Part shown: piece by piece, positions 36,038 through 46,081 of the stretch
How positions within the stretch are numbered: position 1 is the first letter of the stretch
How the letters are laid out: every line of letters starts with the position of its first letter
Source: Bradyrhizobium barranii subsp. barranii
Lineage (GTDB): Bacteria > Pseudomonadota > Alphaproteobacteria > Rhizobiales > Xanthobacteraceae
Length of the DNA stretch: 64,000 nucleotides
NCBI RefSeq assembly: GCF_017565645.3
Contig: NZ_CP086136.1
Location: 3,703,501-3,767,500, forward strand
Direction of reading: 5' to 3'
Notes under the pieces: generated by a model
The model's input: the letters and a program-made list of their open reading frames with translations, nothing else
Databases searched by the model: none
What the model was told of the DNA's origin: nothing
Made by a program: the position numbers and the translations under genes

Positions 36038-37333
36038 CTATTGACTGGTAGTGGTAATCGGCTGGGGAGTCGTGATGACCGTGGTTGATCCGGTGCCGGC
36101 GGCAGCGGCTTTCAGCGCGTAGGCGTTGGTGGCGTAGATGATCGGGTCGTTTACGGTGGCCATGATCGTTCGCAGGAAGGTCAGGAATTTGGTGGTCTCG
36201 ACTGACGCCGAGTTGGACGTGTAGACGACATCCTTATTCCGCATCTCAAAGGTTTGAGCGAGGAAATAGCCTGACGGATCGCGGAAATTGATCAGATAAA
36301 TGACGGGAATGATCGGGCCCTTAAAGGGCCCGCAATCGACGCCCATTGCCTTGGCCACTTCCCGCGTTTCGCCCCGGTACAGGAAGACCGAGGATGGATC
36401 AGCCAATCCATCGTTCATGCCACCCTGCTTGCCGACCGCCTCGGCTAGCGAAACACGCCACGCGTCGAACTTGAATTGCCCCTGAAGGCCGGACGCGCCG
36501 AACGCGACAAAGGTTTGCGGTTGGCTGTAGAGATAGATGATGTCGTTCGGCAGCACAAAAATATTGTTGGAAGGCTCGTACATCAGTGCGCCGAACGGAA
36601 CGCTTGCCCGGTGTCCCGTGCGCTCGAGCGACACCCACATGTCATAACCTTGCGTTATGGGGCCGCCGGCGCGCGCGACGGCATCGACAACGCGCTCACC
36701 GGACGGGCTGGCGCGGAAGCGGCCTCCGGCCCGCACGTCGCCAAGGACGCTGATCAACGACGTGTTCTGCTCGGCCAAAGCCACGATAACTTGTGGTTCG
36801 AGGGCTCGGCCCTTGAGTTTGTCCGTGATTTCGTCGCGAATCTCCGAAGGGGTGCGGCCCAGTGCCCGGATGGTGCCTGCGTAGGGAACAGCAATATAAC
36901 CCTTCTCGTCCACGGCCTGGTTTGGAACCGTGACGAAGTTGCCGGCGCGGACGCCGGCGTCGGAGGTAAAGAGGCCGCCAGCTCCGGATTCGAATATGGT
37001 GATGCTGACCGTGTCGCCCACGCCGAAGCGGAATGCCTTGGGAGGCGTCTTGGCGGCAAAGGCCGTGGACAGCCTTGGTGTATAGCGGCCGAGAACTTCG
37101 ACAACCTCGGGTGTCAGCTTGACCAGGGCGTAGGGGAGGGCGGCGGCCTCAAGTCCTTCCGAGGCCGATCGGACGTCCATCGACAATGGCCCGGATCCAG
37201 GCGTGATGATGCACCCGGCGCTAGATAGCGCCAGGAGAACAGCAACAATCCTCCCGCATCCTGGCAGCGCGATAATGGCTAATACTCCCCAAGTGTCGTC
37301 CGAGTATGAATTCCAAGTATGTACAAAGTACAT
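36038..37333 (-). CDS. Polysaccharide export outer membrane lipoprotein (Wza/OPX family)
   Basis: 431 residues. It forms the outer membrane channel for EPS or capsule. A lipobox (LSSAGC, Cys near residue 41) follows a hydrophobic leader; the N-terminus before it is long, so the true start may lie downstream of ATG 37333. The Poly_export domain has FRFGVGDTVSITIFESG and KGYIAVPYAGTIRALGRTPS, followed by SLBB-type domains (ISVLGDVRAGGRFRAS). It is transcribed after the Wzc-like gene, 123 bases downstream. Confidence 0.92.
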   Translation of the reverse strand: MYFVHTWNSYSDDTWGVLAIIALPGCGRIVAVLLALSSAGCIITPGSGPLSMDVRSASEGLEAAALPYALVKLTPEVVEVLGRYTPRLSTAFAAKTPPKAFRFGVGDTVSITIFESGAGGLFTSDAGVRAGNFVTVPNQAVDEKGYIAVPYAGTIRALGRTPSEIRDEITDKLKGRALEPQVIVALAEQNTSLISVLGDVRAGGRFRASPSGERVVDAVARAGGPITQGYDMWVSLERTGHRASVPFGALMYEPSNNIFVLPNDIIYLYSQPQTFVAFGASGLQGQFKFDAWRVSLAEAVGKQGGMNDGLADPSSVFLYRGETREVAKAMGVDCGPFKGPIIPVIYLINFRDPSGYFLAQTFEMRNKDVVYTSNSASVETTKFLTFLRTIMATVNDPIIYATNAYALKAAAAGTGSTTVITTPQPITTTSQ

Positions 37334-37456
37334 TTATACGTGATTCAGACCAGAGAATCATCGCGGTTACCTGAAGGGCAATCGGTGATTGTTGCTAATC
37401 TGCAACATGATGGAACAGGGCGCTGCGCCCATGATCCTTGGCGGGGTATGAATTGG

Positions 37457-39769
37457 TCAGTTTGAGCCGGTCAGCCCGTAGCGGATATAGTGCTCGTCCC
37501 GATAGTAGTCCCTGCATTGCGTGTCATAGCGCGACATTGCCTTGATGTCGGTCTTGTTGAGAACCGCCCCAATAAGGCACTCGTAAACATTCGGGGCCGT
37601 GTGCAGTGCATGCTTGACGACCTCCACCTTCGTCTGCCCCCATTCCACCACCAGGACGTAACAGTCGATGAAGGTTGTCGTCGAACGAACGTCGACCAGC
37701 GGGGTCAGGGGCGGAAGGTCCACGATGACGTAATCATACGTCGAGCGTAGCTGATCGAATAGTTTGCGCATCGAGTCCGCGGCCAACACTTCGCTGGTGT
37801 GGAGCACCGGCATTGGGCTGACCGCCGGGAGAATCGCGAGGTTTGTCTTTTGATCCCGCCAGATCGTCTCCTCGAGCGATCTGTTATGGCTGATGACGTC
37901 GACGATACCCGTGGTCGCGTTCGCGGCAAGACTGGCCGAAAGTGACGGATTCCTGAGATCTCCATCGACGACGATGCAGCTCTTGCCGCTATGGGCGATG
38001 AGCTGGGCGAGCGAGGCAGCAATCGTCGTCTTCCCCTCGTTCGGCAGGGTGGAGGTGATACCGATCACCTTATTGGAGGCTTTGCTGGGATTGAGATCTA
38101 TGGCGAGTTTGATGGCGCGGATCGACTCGGCATACCGAGATAATGGCTTGCCGACCACCGTTCCGTGGAACGTTGAACTGCTGGAAACTCTCCGCCGCCG
38201 CATGTCGTGGTCGAGGCTCCAAGCCCACGTCCTTTTAGCTCGCAACGCCGGCACCAGTGACAGGCAAGGCAGTCCCAGCGTCGATTCGATCTGCGCGGAC
38301 GTGCGGAAGACCCGATCCATCATCTCCCTGAACAGGCCCAGTCCCAGGCCCAAGCCGAGGCCGCCGACCAGGCCCAGCGCCATGACCATTGCGCCCTTCG
38401 GCTTGCTCTTGCTCTGCGGCGGCACCGCGAGATTCATCACCCGGGCCTCCGCGATCGGAAAGCTCTCTTGCTGCGCTGCCCCCACGTAGCGCTGCAGGAA
38501 TGTATCGTGCAGGCTGCGCAAGCTTTTTGCCTTGCTTTCCAATTCGCGGATCGTGATCTCAGCCAGATTTGTCGAGCGGGACTGCTCCACGGCCCCCGAC
38601 ATTTGCTTCTCAATCTCCTGCTGTCGCTGCTTGGCGACCTCGAATTCGCTCCGGCTCGTCTCCGCATATCTCTTGACCTCGTCAAGGATAGAGCCGCGGA
38701 GCTCGCGCATCCGGTTTCGCAAGTTGACGACCGCGGCGTGGTCGCGGCCAAATCGTGGTACCCACTCGGCTACGCGTCGCTCGAGTTCGAGATATTGCTG
38801 GCGAAGGCTGGTGATGATGGGGCTACTTAGTGCGTCGCTGCCCGCTGCATCCAAATTGCCGATCGACGGCGAGTTTGCCGGATTGGCCTCCAAAATTGCC
38901 TCGTAACGGTTCAGCTTGGCTGCAGCATCGGACGTCTGCGCACGAGCGGCGACCAATCGGCTGCTGAGATCGGTGATCTGCTGATCGTCGATCGGCTTTC
39001 CCCCAGTGGAAATCAAGTTGTTCTTGGACTTGTAGGCGCTGACAGCGCGTTCAGCCTCGAGCGCCTGCTCTCCGAGCTCCTGCAGTCGTTCCTGCATCCA
39101 AGTCCTTGCCCGGCGATTTGTCTCCAGCTTCGCTTTCTCCTGATCGGCGAGATAGACTTTCGCGATTGCGTTGGCGATCTGGGCAGCTCGTATTGGATTG
39201 CTCGAACTGAAGTTGATCTCGATGAGGTTGCTGAAACCGATCCGGTCCACCACCGTGCGCTTTTGAAACGTAGTGACGATCCCTTCCAGTGGCTCGCCGG
39301 TCGGAGCGGGCTGCAGATCGTCCGGCGGCGACGGCAACAAGGCCGCGCGAAGCCGCTGCCAGTGGGAGGGCGAGGACGGGGGCGGTTGCTTGAAATCTGG
39401 GTCGTCGGCGAGTTTGAGCTGATTGATGACCTTGATCGCCATTGCTTTCGATTTGAGGACCTGGACCTGCGTTTCGAACAAGGTGAGGTCGAAGGCCGGC
39501 TCTGCCAGAATGGATTGTTGCTGGATGAACTGTGTCTTCGCGTTCTCAAGCATGACCTGGACCTGGGCGGTATAGGTCGGCGGCGTGATCAGCAGATAGA
39601 TCAGGCTAGCGGTCAATCCGAGTACGGCTGCAAGAATGAGCACCAGGTACTGCCGCCAGAGAAATCCAAGGGCGGCGCTGATGATTTCGCCGATGCCGCC
39701 GCCTTCGGCTTCATCATTGAAGGCAGGTGCGCGGAGCCTGTCAGTTTGCAGCATATTGGTCTGGAGCAT
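37457..39769 (-). CDS. Polysaccharide co-polymerase / tyrosine autokinase (Wzc/ExoP-like)
   Basis: 770 residues. It controls chain length and couples polymerisation to export. A Wzz domain with a helix near residue 35 (YLVLILAAVLGLTASLIYLL), a long coiled periplasmic part, and a second helix near residue 455 are followed by a cytoplasmic BY-kinase with the P-loop STLPNEGKTTIA, Walker A-prime CIVVDGDLRNP and Walker B YVIVDLPPLTP. The C-terminal tyrosine cluster YDTQCRDYYRDEHYIRYG is the autophosphorylation tail. It probably leads an operon with the Wza-like gene; an ATTAAAT island is at 39893. Confidence 0.93.
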   Translation of the reverse strand: MLQTNMLQTDRLRAPAFNDEAEGGGIGEIISAALGFLWRQYLVLILAAVLGLTASLIYLLITPPTYTAQVQVMLENAKTQFIQQQSILAEPAFDLTLFETQVQVLKSKAMAIKVINQLKLADDPDFKQPPPSSPSHWQRLRAALLPSPPDDLQPAPTGEPLEGIVTTFQKRTVVDRIGFSNLIEINFSSSNPIRAAQIANAIAKVYLADQEKAKLETNRRARTWMQERLQELGEQALEAERAVSAYKSKNNLISTGGKPIDDQQITDLSSRLVAARAQTSDAAAKLNRYEAILEANPANSPSIGNLDAAGSDALSSPIITSLRQQYLELERRVAEWVPRFGRDHAAVVNLRNRMRELRGSILDEVKRYAETSRSEFEVAKQRQQEIEKQMSGAVEQSRSTNLAEITIRELESKAKSLRSLHDTFLQRYVGAAQQESFPIAEARVMNLAVPPQSKSKPKGAMVMALGLVGGLGLGLGLGLFREMMDRVFRTSAQIESTLGLPCLSLVPALRAKRTWAWSLDHDMRRRRVSSSSTFHGTVVGKPLSRYAESIRAIKLAIDLNPSKASNKVIGITSTLPNEGKTTIAASLAQLIAHSGKSCIVVDGDLRNPSLSASLAANATTGIVDVISHNRSLEETIWRDQKTNLAILPAVSPMPVLHTSEVLAADSMRKLFDQLRSTYDYVIVDLPPLTPLVDVRSTTTFIDCYVLVVEWGQTKVEVVKHALHTAPNVYECLIGAVLNKTDIKAMSRYDTQCRDYYRDEHYIRYGLTGSN

Positions 39770-40412
39770 TCCGTTCGCCTCTGCCGCTTGTTAATCTCGC
39801 CGGGCCAGCCGCCAGCGTAGTTTGGTATGGCCGCCGAATGCCATGCTGCCCTGTATTTAAAATATACTGAAAAATCACCCTCGTTCAAATGAATTAAATG
39901 CGCTCTAGTTAATTTCGGTGGTGCCGGGGAGCCCGCCGGCAGGCGAGGCGGGGCATAATCGTTCTCAAAACGGGAATCTGTTCATGCTTGACGTGGGCGA
40001 GACGGATATTTGCTTAGTCATTCGCGGAAAGCAGGATTGCCGATCGAATTGAAGGAACTTCAGCTTGCGGGAGGACCTAGATTAATCGTAATAATTACAC
40101 GGATGCCGAATTGAGAGATAATCAATTGACAATTAATTCGCCGCGATATTTATTTATTTGCAGAAATATTGGTGGTGATTTCAGGTGTCGGAGATGCTGA
40201 CACAAGAGCCGGGTTGTCTGTTTTGACCGCTCCGATGCACGGTTTTACGGCGCCCTGCAATTTTTCCGTGAGTGTCGGACGGATATCGAAGCAACAACAG
40301 GCCGGCTTTGAAGCGAGCGGCCGCCCTGGATCCGTGACTATCGTCGGCGTCGAACCCTTGGCTGCAGGCCGACGCGCGATTCGAGATCGAGTTCGCAGCA
40401 TTGGAGGCTTCG
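39770..40412. promoter_or_regulatory. Divergent promoter region between Wzc-like and T1SS operons
   Basis: No gene is convincing here. Two AT-rich islands (39855-39920 with ATTAAAT at 39893-39899, and 40080-40165) flank a GC-rich middle. It must hold the promoters for the leftward Wzc/Wza operon and the rightward T1SS operon. Confidence 0.5.
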
Positions 40413-40736
40413 ATGCATGCCGAACTTTATACTGACGGAGTGGAGGAGATCACCGTTGGCGGATCGATCGTCCGGGTTGACCTGGTCAGTCTTTCGCCGA
40501 CCGAACGCGATGCCAACAATGCGCCGAAGAGGGTGTTCCAGCAGAGGCTGATCTTTTCAGTGGAGTCGTTTGCGAACTCGGTCGAGGTCATGCAGAAGGC
40601 GCTGCAGGGGTTGATCGACGCCGGCGCGGTGCGGCGCAACCAGCCGAGCCCTCCTGGCCAGTCTCACACTATTACGGCAGAACGCGATCCGTCTGGCAGC
40701 CCTCGGTCCCCAAATGTCTCAAGCAATTTCCGTTGA
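40413..40736 (+). CDS. Small protein heading the intact T1SS operon, unknown
   Basis: 107 residues from ATG 40413, with GGAGG five bases upstream. The N-terminal 75 residues (EEITVGGSIVRVDLVSLSPT, RVFQQRLIFSVESFANSVEV) look like a compact alpha-beta domain; the C-terminus is low complexity. It overlaps the ABC gene by 23 bases, so the two are translationally linked. I do not recognise it. A role as regulator, chaperone or substrate-linked factor of the secretion system is inference from position only. Confidence 0.65.
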   Translation: MHAELYTDGVEEITVGGSIVRVDLVSLSPTERDANNAPKRVFQQRLIFSVESFANSVEVMQKALQGLIDAGAVRRNQPSPPGQSHTITAERDPSGSPRSPNVSSNFR

Positions 40737-42936
40737 AGCCGAAGTCACGGGCTCGGGAGCTCCGCCTGTGAGCGCTGATGAGGCCCTGCGTCCGGCATTG
40801 CGGACAGAACTGGAATGCCTTGCAAAGGCCGCCGCCTATCACGGCGTTGACCTGCCGGTCGAACGCCTCAAGCACACCTATGTCATCGACGGGACCCCGG
40901 TCTCGACGACCCGGTTGCTGCGCATAGCGAAGGAGGCTGGCCTGCGCGCAACGCCTACGAATCTCGATTGGGGGGCGCTGTTTCGGTTGGGAGAGGCTTA
41001 TCCGGCGCTGCTCCGACTTTCAAACGGCAACTGGATCGTGGTTCTCGGGGCAGGTCATGGGGCCGATGGCGCCGAAGCGGTCAGTGTGTTCGATCCGCTC
41101 GCCGAACGCCGGGATGAGCCTCTGATCGTCGCTAGGGATAAGTTCTGTACCAGTTGGGGCGGCGACGCCGTCCTGATCAAGCGCGAGCGGCTTGCATCGG
41201 ATCATCGTCCGACGTTCGGGCTACGCTGGTTCATTCCCGAATTGGCGCGTCAATGGCGCTTGTTCGTCGACGTCGCGATCGCTGCCATTATGCTCTATGC
41301 ACTGGGTCTTGCGATCCCGATATTCTTCCAGCTCGTCATCGACAAGGTGCTCGTGCATGAGAGCTTTACCACGCTCTATGTGCTGGCGGGCGGCGCGACT
41401 GCCGCGCTGGCGTTCGACGCAATCTTCGGATTTCTGCGACGCTATATTCTGCTTTATGCGACCAACAAGGTCGATATTCGTGTCGCAACCAAGACGTTCG
41501 GTCATCTCCTCGGTCTGCCCGTGACCTTCTTTGAGCACATTTCGGCCGGCATCCTGGTCAAGCATATGCAACAGGCAGCGCGAATTCGCGAGTTCCTGAC
41601 CGGTCGTCTGTTCCTGACGACACTCGACGCGCTGTCCCTGTTCGTTTTCCTTCCGGTGCTGGCGCTCTATAGTCTCAAATTGACATGCATGGTGCTTGCC
41701 TTCACTGCGGCCAGCGGCATGGTCGTCGTGCTCCTGATGGGACCGTTCCGTCGGCGTCTTTATAACCTCTACCAGGCGGAAGGTGCGCGGCAGGCTCTGC
41801 TGGTCGAGACCGTGCACGGCATGCGTACGGTGAAGTCGCTGGCGATGGAACCGCTGCAGGGCAGGGTCTGGGACGATCGCTGCGCGCAGTCAGTGACAAT
41901 GCGGTTCGGCGTTGAGAAGATTTCTGCCGTGGCCCAGTCTACCACCGGTTTTCTCGAGAAGATGATGACGCTCGGCATCATTTCGCTTGGAGCGCTGGAC
42001 GTCTTCAGCGGCGAGATGACCATCGGCGCGCTGGTCGCCTTCAACATGTTGGCAGGACGCGTGTCGGGACCACTGGTCCAAATGGTGACAATGGTTCACG
42101 AGTATCAAGAAGTTGCCCTGGCGGTGAAGATGCTGGGCGAGGTAATGAACCAGAAGCCCGAACGCGACGGCAATCGCGAGGGGCTGCGGCCCGAGTTCGC
42201 CGGCAAGATCGATTTCGAGAATGTCTCGTTCCGCTACGGATCGGAGGGCGCGCCGGCGCTGGATGACGTCTCCTTCTCCATCACGCCGGGGTCGATATTC
42301 GGGATCGTCGGCCGAAGCGGCTCCGGCAAGACCACGCTGACGCGGCTCATTTCCGGGATGTATCCGGTGCAGCAGGGCTTGCTGCGGGTCGACGGATACG
42401 ATTCGAGGGAGCTCGATCTCACTCATCTGCGCCAGAATCTCGGACTGGTACTACAGGACAACTTCCTGTTTCGCGGCACTGTTCGCGACAATATTGCCTG
42501 CGTGAAGCGCGACGCGACCTTTGCCGAGGTCGTCCGCGCAGCGCAGCTTGCGGGCGCCGATGAATTCATCGAGCGGCTTCCACGCGGCTTCGACACCATG
42601 CTCGAGGAGGATGCCTCAAATCTGTCCGGCGGACAGAAGCAGCGCCTTGCGATTGCCCGGGCGCTTATCGTTAACCCCCGCATCCTGATCCTAGACGAGG
42701 CGACGAGCGCGCTCGATTCCGAAAGCGAGTTGATTATCCGGCGCAATCTCCGCCGCATCGCCGAGGGACGGACCGTCATCATCGTCTCGCATCGGCTGTC
42801 GATGCTCTCAGACGCAAACCAGATCCTGGTGATCGATCGTGGCAGGATCGTCGACGTCGATCATCACGATCGGTTGCTGTCGAAGTGCATGATTTACCGG
42901 CATCTATGGAACCAGCAGACGAAGCAGGTCGCATGA
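40714..42936 (+). CDS. Type I secretion ABC transporter (HlyB-like, intact)
   Basis: 740 residues. An N-terminal C39-like domain (residues about 25-140) lacks the Gln/Cys catalytic motif, so it is a docking domain, not a protease. Six helices lie at about 170-440 (IPIFFQLVIDKVLVHESFTT), then an ATPase domain with GRSGSGKTT, LSGGQKQR and ILILDEATSALD. The stop overlaps the HlyD start (ATGA). It is paralogous to the truncated transporter at 14750. Placed between the EPS export genes and the modification operon, it probably exports a matrix or surface protein. Confidence 0.93.
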   Translation: MSQAISVEAEVTGSGAPPVSADEALRPALRTELECLAKAAAYHGVDLPVERLKHTYVIDGTPVSTTRLLRIAKEAGLRATPTNLDWGALFRLGEAYPALLRLSNGNWIVVLGAGHGADGAEAVSVFDPLAERRDEPLIVARDKFCTSWGGDAVLIKRERLASDHRPTFGLRWFIPELARQWRLFVDVAIAAIMLYALGLAIPIFFQLVIDKVLVHESFTTLYVLAGGATAALAFDAIFGFLRRYILLYATNKVDIRVATKTFGHLLGLPVTFFEHISAGILVKHMQQAARIREFLTGRLFLTTLDALSLFVFLPVLALYSLKLTCMVLAFTAASGMVVVLLMGPFRRRLYNLYQAEGARQALLVETVHGMRTVKSLAMEPLQGRVWDDRCAQSVTMRFGVEKISAVAQSTTGFLEKMMTLGIISLGALDVFSGEMTIGALVAFNMLAGRVSGPLVQMVTMVHEYQEVALAVKMLGEVMNQKPERDGNREGLRPEFAGKIDFENVSFRYGSEGAPALDDVSFSITPGSIFGIVGRSGSGKTTLTRLISGMYPVQQGLLRVDGYDSRELDLTHLRQNLGLVLQDNFLFRGTVRDNIACVKRDATFAEVVRAAQLAGADEFIERLPRGFDTMLEEDASNLSGGQKQRLAIARALIVNPRILILDEATSALDSESELIIRRNLRRIAEGRTVIIVSHRLSMLSDANQILVIDRGRIVDVDHHDRLLSKCMIYRHLWNQQTKQVA

Positions 42937-44351
42937 CCAAGCCTGAGAAATCCCGCGGCGATGCAAGCACTCAAGCGCCGATGACCGAACGGCGGCGACG
43001 CGCGCTGTTCAGACCCGCCAGACACCGGCCTCCGGTGGTGACGGAATTCCAATCCGACGCGATTGAGGTCGAGAATCGGGCTCCACCGCGCATCGCCCGC
43101 ATGACGCTCTATTGTGTCCTGGCGTTGATACTCGCCGCGATCGGCTGGGCATCGGGATCGCAGGTCGACATGATTGTGACGGCCCAGGGCAAGCTGGTCA
43201 CCACGCGCCCCAATCTCGTCGTTCAGCCGCTCGAAACCTCCGTTGTCCGCGAGATACATGTCAGGCCAGGCGACCGGGTCAATCGCGGAGACCTGCTGGC
43301 AACGCTCGATCCGACATTCTCGCAAGCGGATCTGGACCAGTTGCGCGGCAAGGTTGGGGTGTTCAATGCCGGGATCGACCGTCTCAAGGCCGAAGTGAAT
43401 AGTGAGGACTATGTCATCGGGCAGTCCATCAACGCCGATCAGGTCCTGCAGCGCAAGATATTCCTGCAGCGCAAAGCGACTTACGATGCTCAGATGGAAA
43501 ACTACGGCGCGCAGATCGCCTCTGCTCGCGCGAACCTGAAGACTGCACAGAACGAAGAGGCGGTGCTCGTTCAGCGGCTCGAGACGATGAGGTCGATCGA
43601 GGTCATGCGTGCGACGCTGATGGATAAGGAAGTTGGCTCGAAGCTGAATTTGCTGCTCTCGCGTGACGCTCGTCTTGATGTTGAGAGCAATCTGGCGCGT
43701 ACTCGCGGCAATATGGCCGATTATGAGCATCGGCTCGATAAGGCCCAGGCAGACCAGAAGGTCTACGGCGAGGAGTTTCGCAAGACGGCTTATCAGGACC
43801 TCGTGGAGATGCTCGCGAAGCGGGACAGCGCCTCCGAAGACCTCAAGAAGGCCGAGCTTCGCCGGCAATTAATCGTGCTGAAGGCGCCGGCCGATGCGAT
43901 CGTGCTGGATATTGCAAGCCGGACAGTCGGTTCGGTCGCCCGTGAGGCCGAGCCGATGTTTGTGCTTGTCCCCCGCGATGAGCCGCTCCGGGCTGAGGTC
44001 AATGTCGAGGGCAAGGACATCGGTCGGGTTTCGGTAGGCCAGCCCGTGCGGATCAAGTTTGATGCCTTCCCGTTCCAGAAATACGGGACGGCCAAGGGCG
44101 AGGTGCACGTCATCAGTCAGGACGCGTTCCCGCCGGATCCGAAAGCCGAAGGTGCGCGCCACGCGACCGCACCCTATTACCGCGTATTGGTCGACCTGTC
44201 CGACACTCACCTTCGGCTGCCGGAAGAGCGCGCTCAATTTATTCCGGGCATGGCGGTGACCGCCGAAATGAAGGTCGGACGGCGCAGCGTGATATCCTAT
44301 TTCCTCTATCCGTTGCTTCGTGGATTGGATGAGTCCATTCGCGAACCCTAG
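42933..44351 (+). CDS. Type I secretion membrane fusion protein (HlyD-like, intact)
   Basis: 472 residues from ATG 42933, overlapping the ABC stop by four bases. One membrane helix (MTLYCVLALILAAIGWASGS), a lipoyl half-motif (ETSVVREIHVRPGDRVNRG), a long coiled coil and the C-terminal beta domain ending GRRSVISYFLYPLLRGLDES. It links the ABC transporter to an outer membrane TolC-type channel, which is not in the window. It served as the reference for reconstructing the split gene at 13411-14763. Confidence 0.93.
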   Translation: MTKPEKSRGDASTQAPMTERRRRALFRPARHRPPVVTEFQSDAIEVENRAPPRIARMTLYCVLALILAAIGWASGSQVDMIVTAQGKLVTTRPNLVVQPLETSVVREIHVRPGDRVNRGDLLATLDPTFSQADLDQLRGKVGVFNAGIDRLKAEVNSEDYVIGQSINADQVLQRKIFLQRKATYDAQMENYGAQIASARANLKTAQNEEAVLVQRLETMRSIEVMRATLMDKEVGSKLNLLLSRDARLDVESNLARTRGNMADYEHRLDKAQADQKVYGEEFRKTAYQDLVEMLAKRDSASEDLKKAELRRQLIVLKAPADAIVLDIASRTVGSVAREAEPMFVLVPRDEPLRAEVNVEGKDIGRVSVGQPVRIKFDAFPFQKYGTAKGEVHVISQDAFPPDPKAEGARHATAPYYRVLVDLSDTHLRLPEERAQFIPGMAVTAEMKVGRRSVISYFLYPLLRGLDESIREP

Positions 44352-44443
44352 AGATTCCCGGAGTTTTGGCTTGACGCATTTTGTTGACGCGAACCGACCT
44401 CTACTTCGCTCGAAGACGTCATAAGTGCACGCCTGCCGCAGCA

Positions 44444-44472
44444 GAAACCGTCAACATGGCATTGACAGTTTC
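44444..44472. terminator. Stem-loop between convergent T1SS and ACP operons
   Basis: GAAACCGTCAA pairs with TTGACAGTTTC (one wobble) around a 7-base loop. It lies between the converging hlyD and ACP genes. There is no strong T-run on either side, so a termination role is only probable. Confidence 0.4.
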
Positions 44473-44562
44473 TTGCGGGGGAAGACTTCGAGCGGATGCC
44501 TGTAGTTGGTTGGCGCTTGACCGTCGCGATCAGGGCAGGTGAGAGACGATCGGCCGCTTGGT

Positions 44563-44835
44563 TTAGTGGACCGGCAGGGGCGTCCTCATCCTGACGAACT
44601 CCGCAAGGGAGCCCACGGTCTCAAAAATCTCACCGCTGAACTCGCTGCCATCGACTTCGAAGCAGAACTGCTCCTCGAGCGAAGTCAGCAGTACGACCAC
44701 GGCAAAGGAATCAAGCTCGGGCATGCTGCCGAACAGGGGCGTCGACGCGTCGAGCGTGCTGGCCCGGTCCTCGATGCCGAGCGTCTTCACGATAACGGCT
44801 TTGACGGCTTCAAACGTGCGATCATCAATATTCAT
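44563..44835 (-). CDS. Acyl carrier protein
   Basis: 90 residues from ATG 44835. The phosphopantetheine attachment site is the serine of ELDSFAVVVLLTSLEEQF (about residue 42), with F replacing the usual L of the DSL motif. It lies 22 bases downstream of the PLP-decarboxylase gene, and with it and the AMP-ligase forms a three-gene set known from EPS loci of exosortase-bearing bacteria. Probably carries an amino- or acyl-group used to decorate the polysaccharide (inference). Confidence 0.85.
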   Translation of the reverse strand: MNIDDRTFEAVKAVIVKTLGIEDRASTLDASTPLFGSMPELDSFAVVVLLTSLEEQFCFEVDGSEFSGEIFETVGSLAEFVRMRTPLPVH

Positions 44836-44857
44836 TTTGTTCTCCAATTGCTCAAGC

Positions 44858-46081
44858 CTATACAAGCACTTCAACCGGCGGCGGGTGTCCAAGGAAAGCA
44901 GTGGGGCTGGCTGTTAACCCGTAGGCGCCGGCCTGAAACAGAACGATCAAATCGCCAATTTCGGCTCGCGGCAAGCTGACGTTGTCCCCGAGCAAATCCA
45001 GCGGGGTGCACAGACAGCCGACGACGTTCACAACTTCCTCGGCTTCATTGCCAAGCCGGTTACCGACCGCGATCGGATAATTTCGCCGGATCACCTGTCC
45101 AAAATTGCCGGACGCGGCGAGTTGATGGTGCAGTCCGCCGTCGACCACCAGGTATTGGCGTCCCCGCGACTCCTTGCGATCGACGACGCGGGTGACGTAG
45201 ACGCCGCACTCGCCGACAATGTAGCGGCCGAGCTCGATGACCACTCGTGCCTCGGGCAACTGTGGCTCGATGGCAGTCTCGAGTAGCTCCGCGAGGTTGC
45301 CGGCGATGGCCGACAGCTCCAACGGGTGATCCTTGTCAAAATAGGGAATGCCGAGTCCGCCGCCGAGGTTAACGTAGCGGATCGGCGGCGACTTCCGGGC
45401 CAACTCCAGAATGAGATCAACTGTGCGGCGTTGCGCCGAGCAAATGAGATCTGCGCTCAAGTTCTGGGACCCGGCGAAGACATGGAATCCCAGAAACTCG
45501 ACGTCCGCGGCCGCGATGTCGGCGAGCAGAGATGGCACCTTTTCGGCATCGATGCCGAACTGCTGCGGACCCCCGCCCATGCGCATACCTGAACCCTTCA
45601 CCTCGAAGTCCGGGTTCACGCGGACTGCGATCCGCGGGCGCACCCCTAGCCGCTCGCCGGCCTTGATGACTCGCGCAACCTCGGTGGCCGATTCGATTTC
45701 GATGATGACACCCGAGGCAACGGCCTGCGCTATGCTTGCCTCGTTCTTGCCGGGGCCGGCAAAACTGACATTGGCCGGGCGCATCGGCGTGTCGAGCGCC
45801 GTTCGCATCTCGGATGCCGACGCGACGTCGAAGGCGTCCACCAGCGTCGCGAGATGCTGCGCCACCGCAGGCATTGGATTGGCCTTGATTGCGTAGCTCA
45901 ACTTGATGCGCCGCGGGAGCGTTGACCTGAGCAGTTTGACCCGATCGGTGAGCAACGCGCGATCATACGCGAAGAACGGCGTGGAGCCGACCCGCTCGGC
46001 CAGCCGAGTGAGTGGGACGCCACCGACGGCGAGTTGACCCTCGATCTGGCCAAACGCGGCTATGGTTGGTCGCAGGGCCAA
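44858..46081 (-). CDS. PLP-dependent decarboxylase (exosortase A system-associated type)
   Basis: 407 residues, alanine-racemase-fold (group IV) decarboxylase. The PLP lysine is in YAIKANPMPAV (near residue 66), the glycine loop is NLGGGLGIPYF, and the substrate-side Cys motif is GCLCTPLDLL. Resembles diaminopimelate/ornithine decarboxylases and especially the subgroup found with EPS and exosortase genes. It overlaps the end of the AMP-ligase gene by 22 bases. The natural substrate is unknown. Confidence 0.88.
   Translation of the reverse strand: MALRPTIAAFGQIEGQLAVGGVPLTRLAERVGSTPFFAYDRALLTDRVKLLRSTLPRRIKLSYAIKANPMPAVAQHLATLVDAFDVASASEMRTALDTPMRPANVSFAGPGKNEASIAQAVASGVIIEIESATEVARVIKAGERLGVRPRIAVRVNPDFEVKGSGMRMGGGPQQFGIDAEKVPSLLADIAAADVEFLGFHVFAGSQNLSADLICSAQRRTVDLILELARKSPPIRYVNLGGGLGIPYFDKDHPLELSAIAGNLAELLETAIEPQLPEARVVIELGRYIVGECGVYVTRVVDRKESRGRQYLVVDGGLHHQLAASGNFGQVIRRNYPIAVGNRLGNEAEEVVNVVGCLCTPLDLLGDNVSLPRAEIGDLIVLFQAGAYGLTASPTAFLGHPPPVEVLV

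Noticed and set aside
40169..40435. 88-codon plus-strand frame in the divergent promoter region
   Set aside because: Overlaps the better-supported gene at 40413, lacks a ribosome site, and has no recognisable domain.
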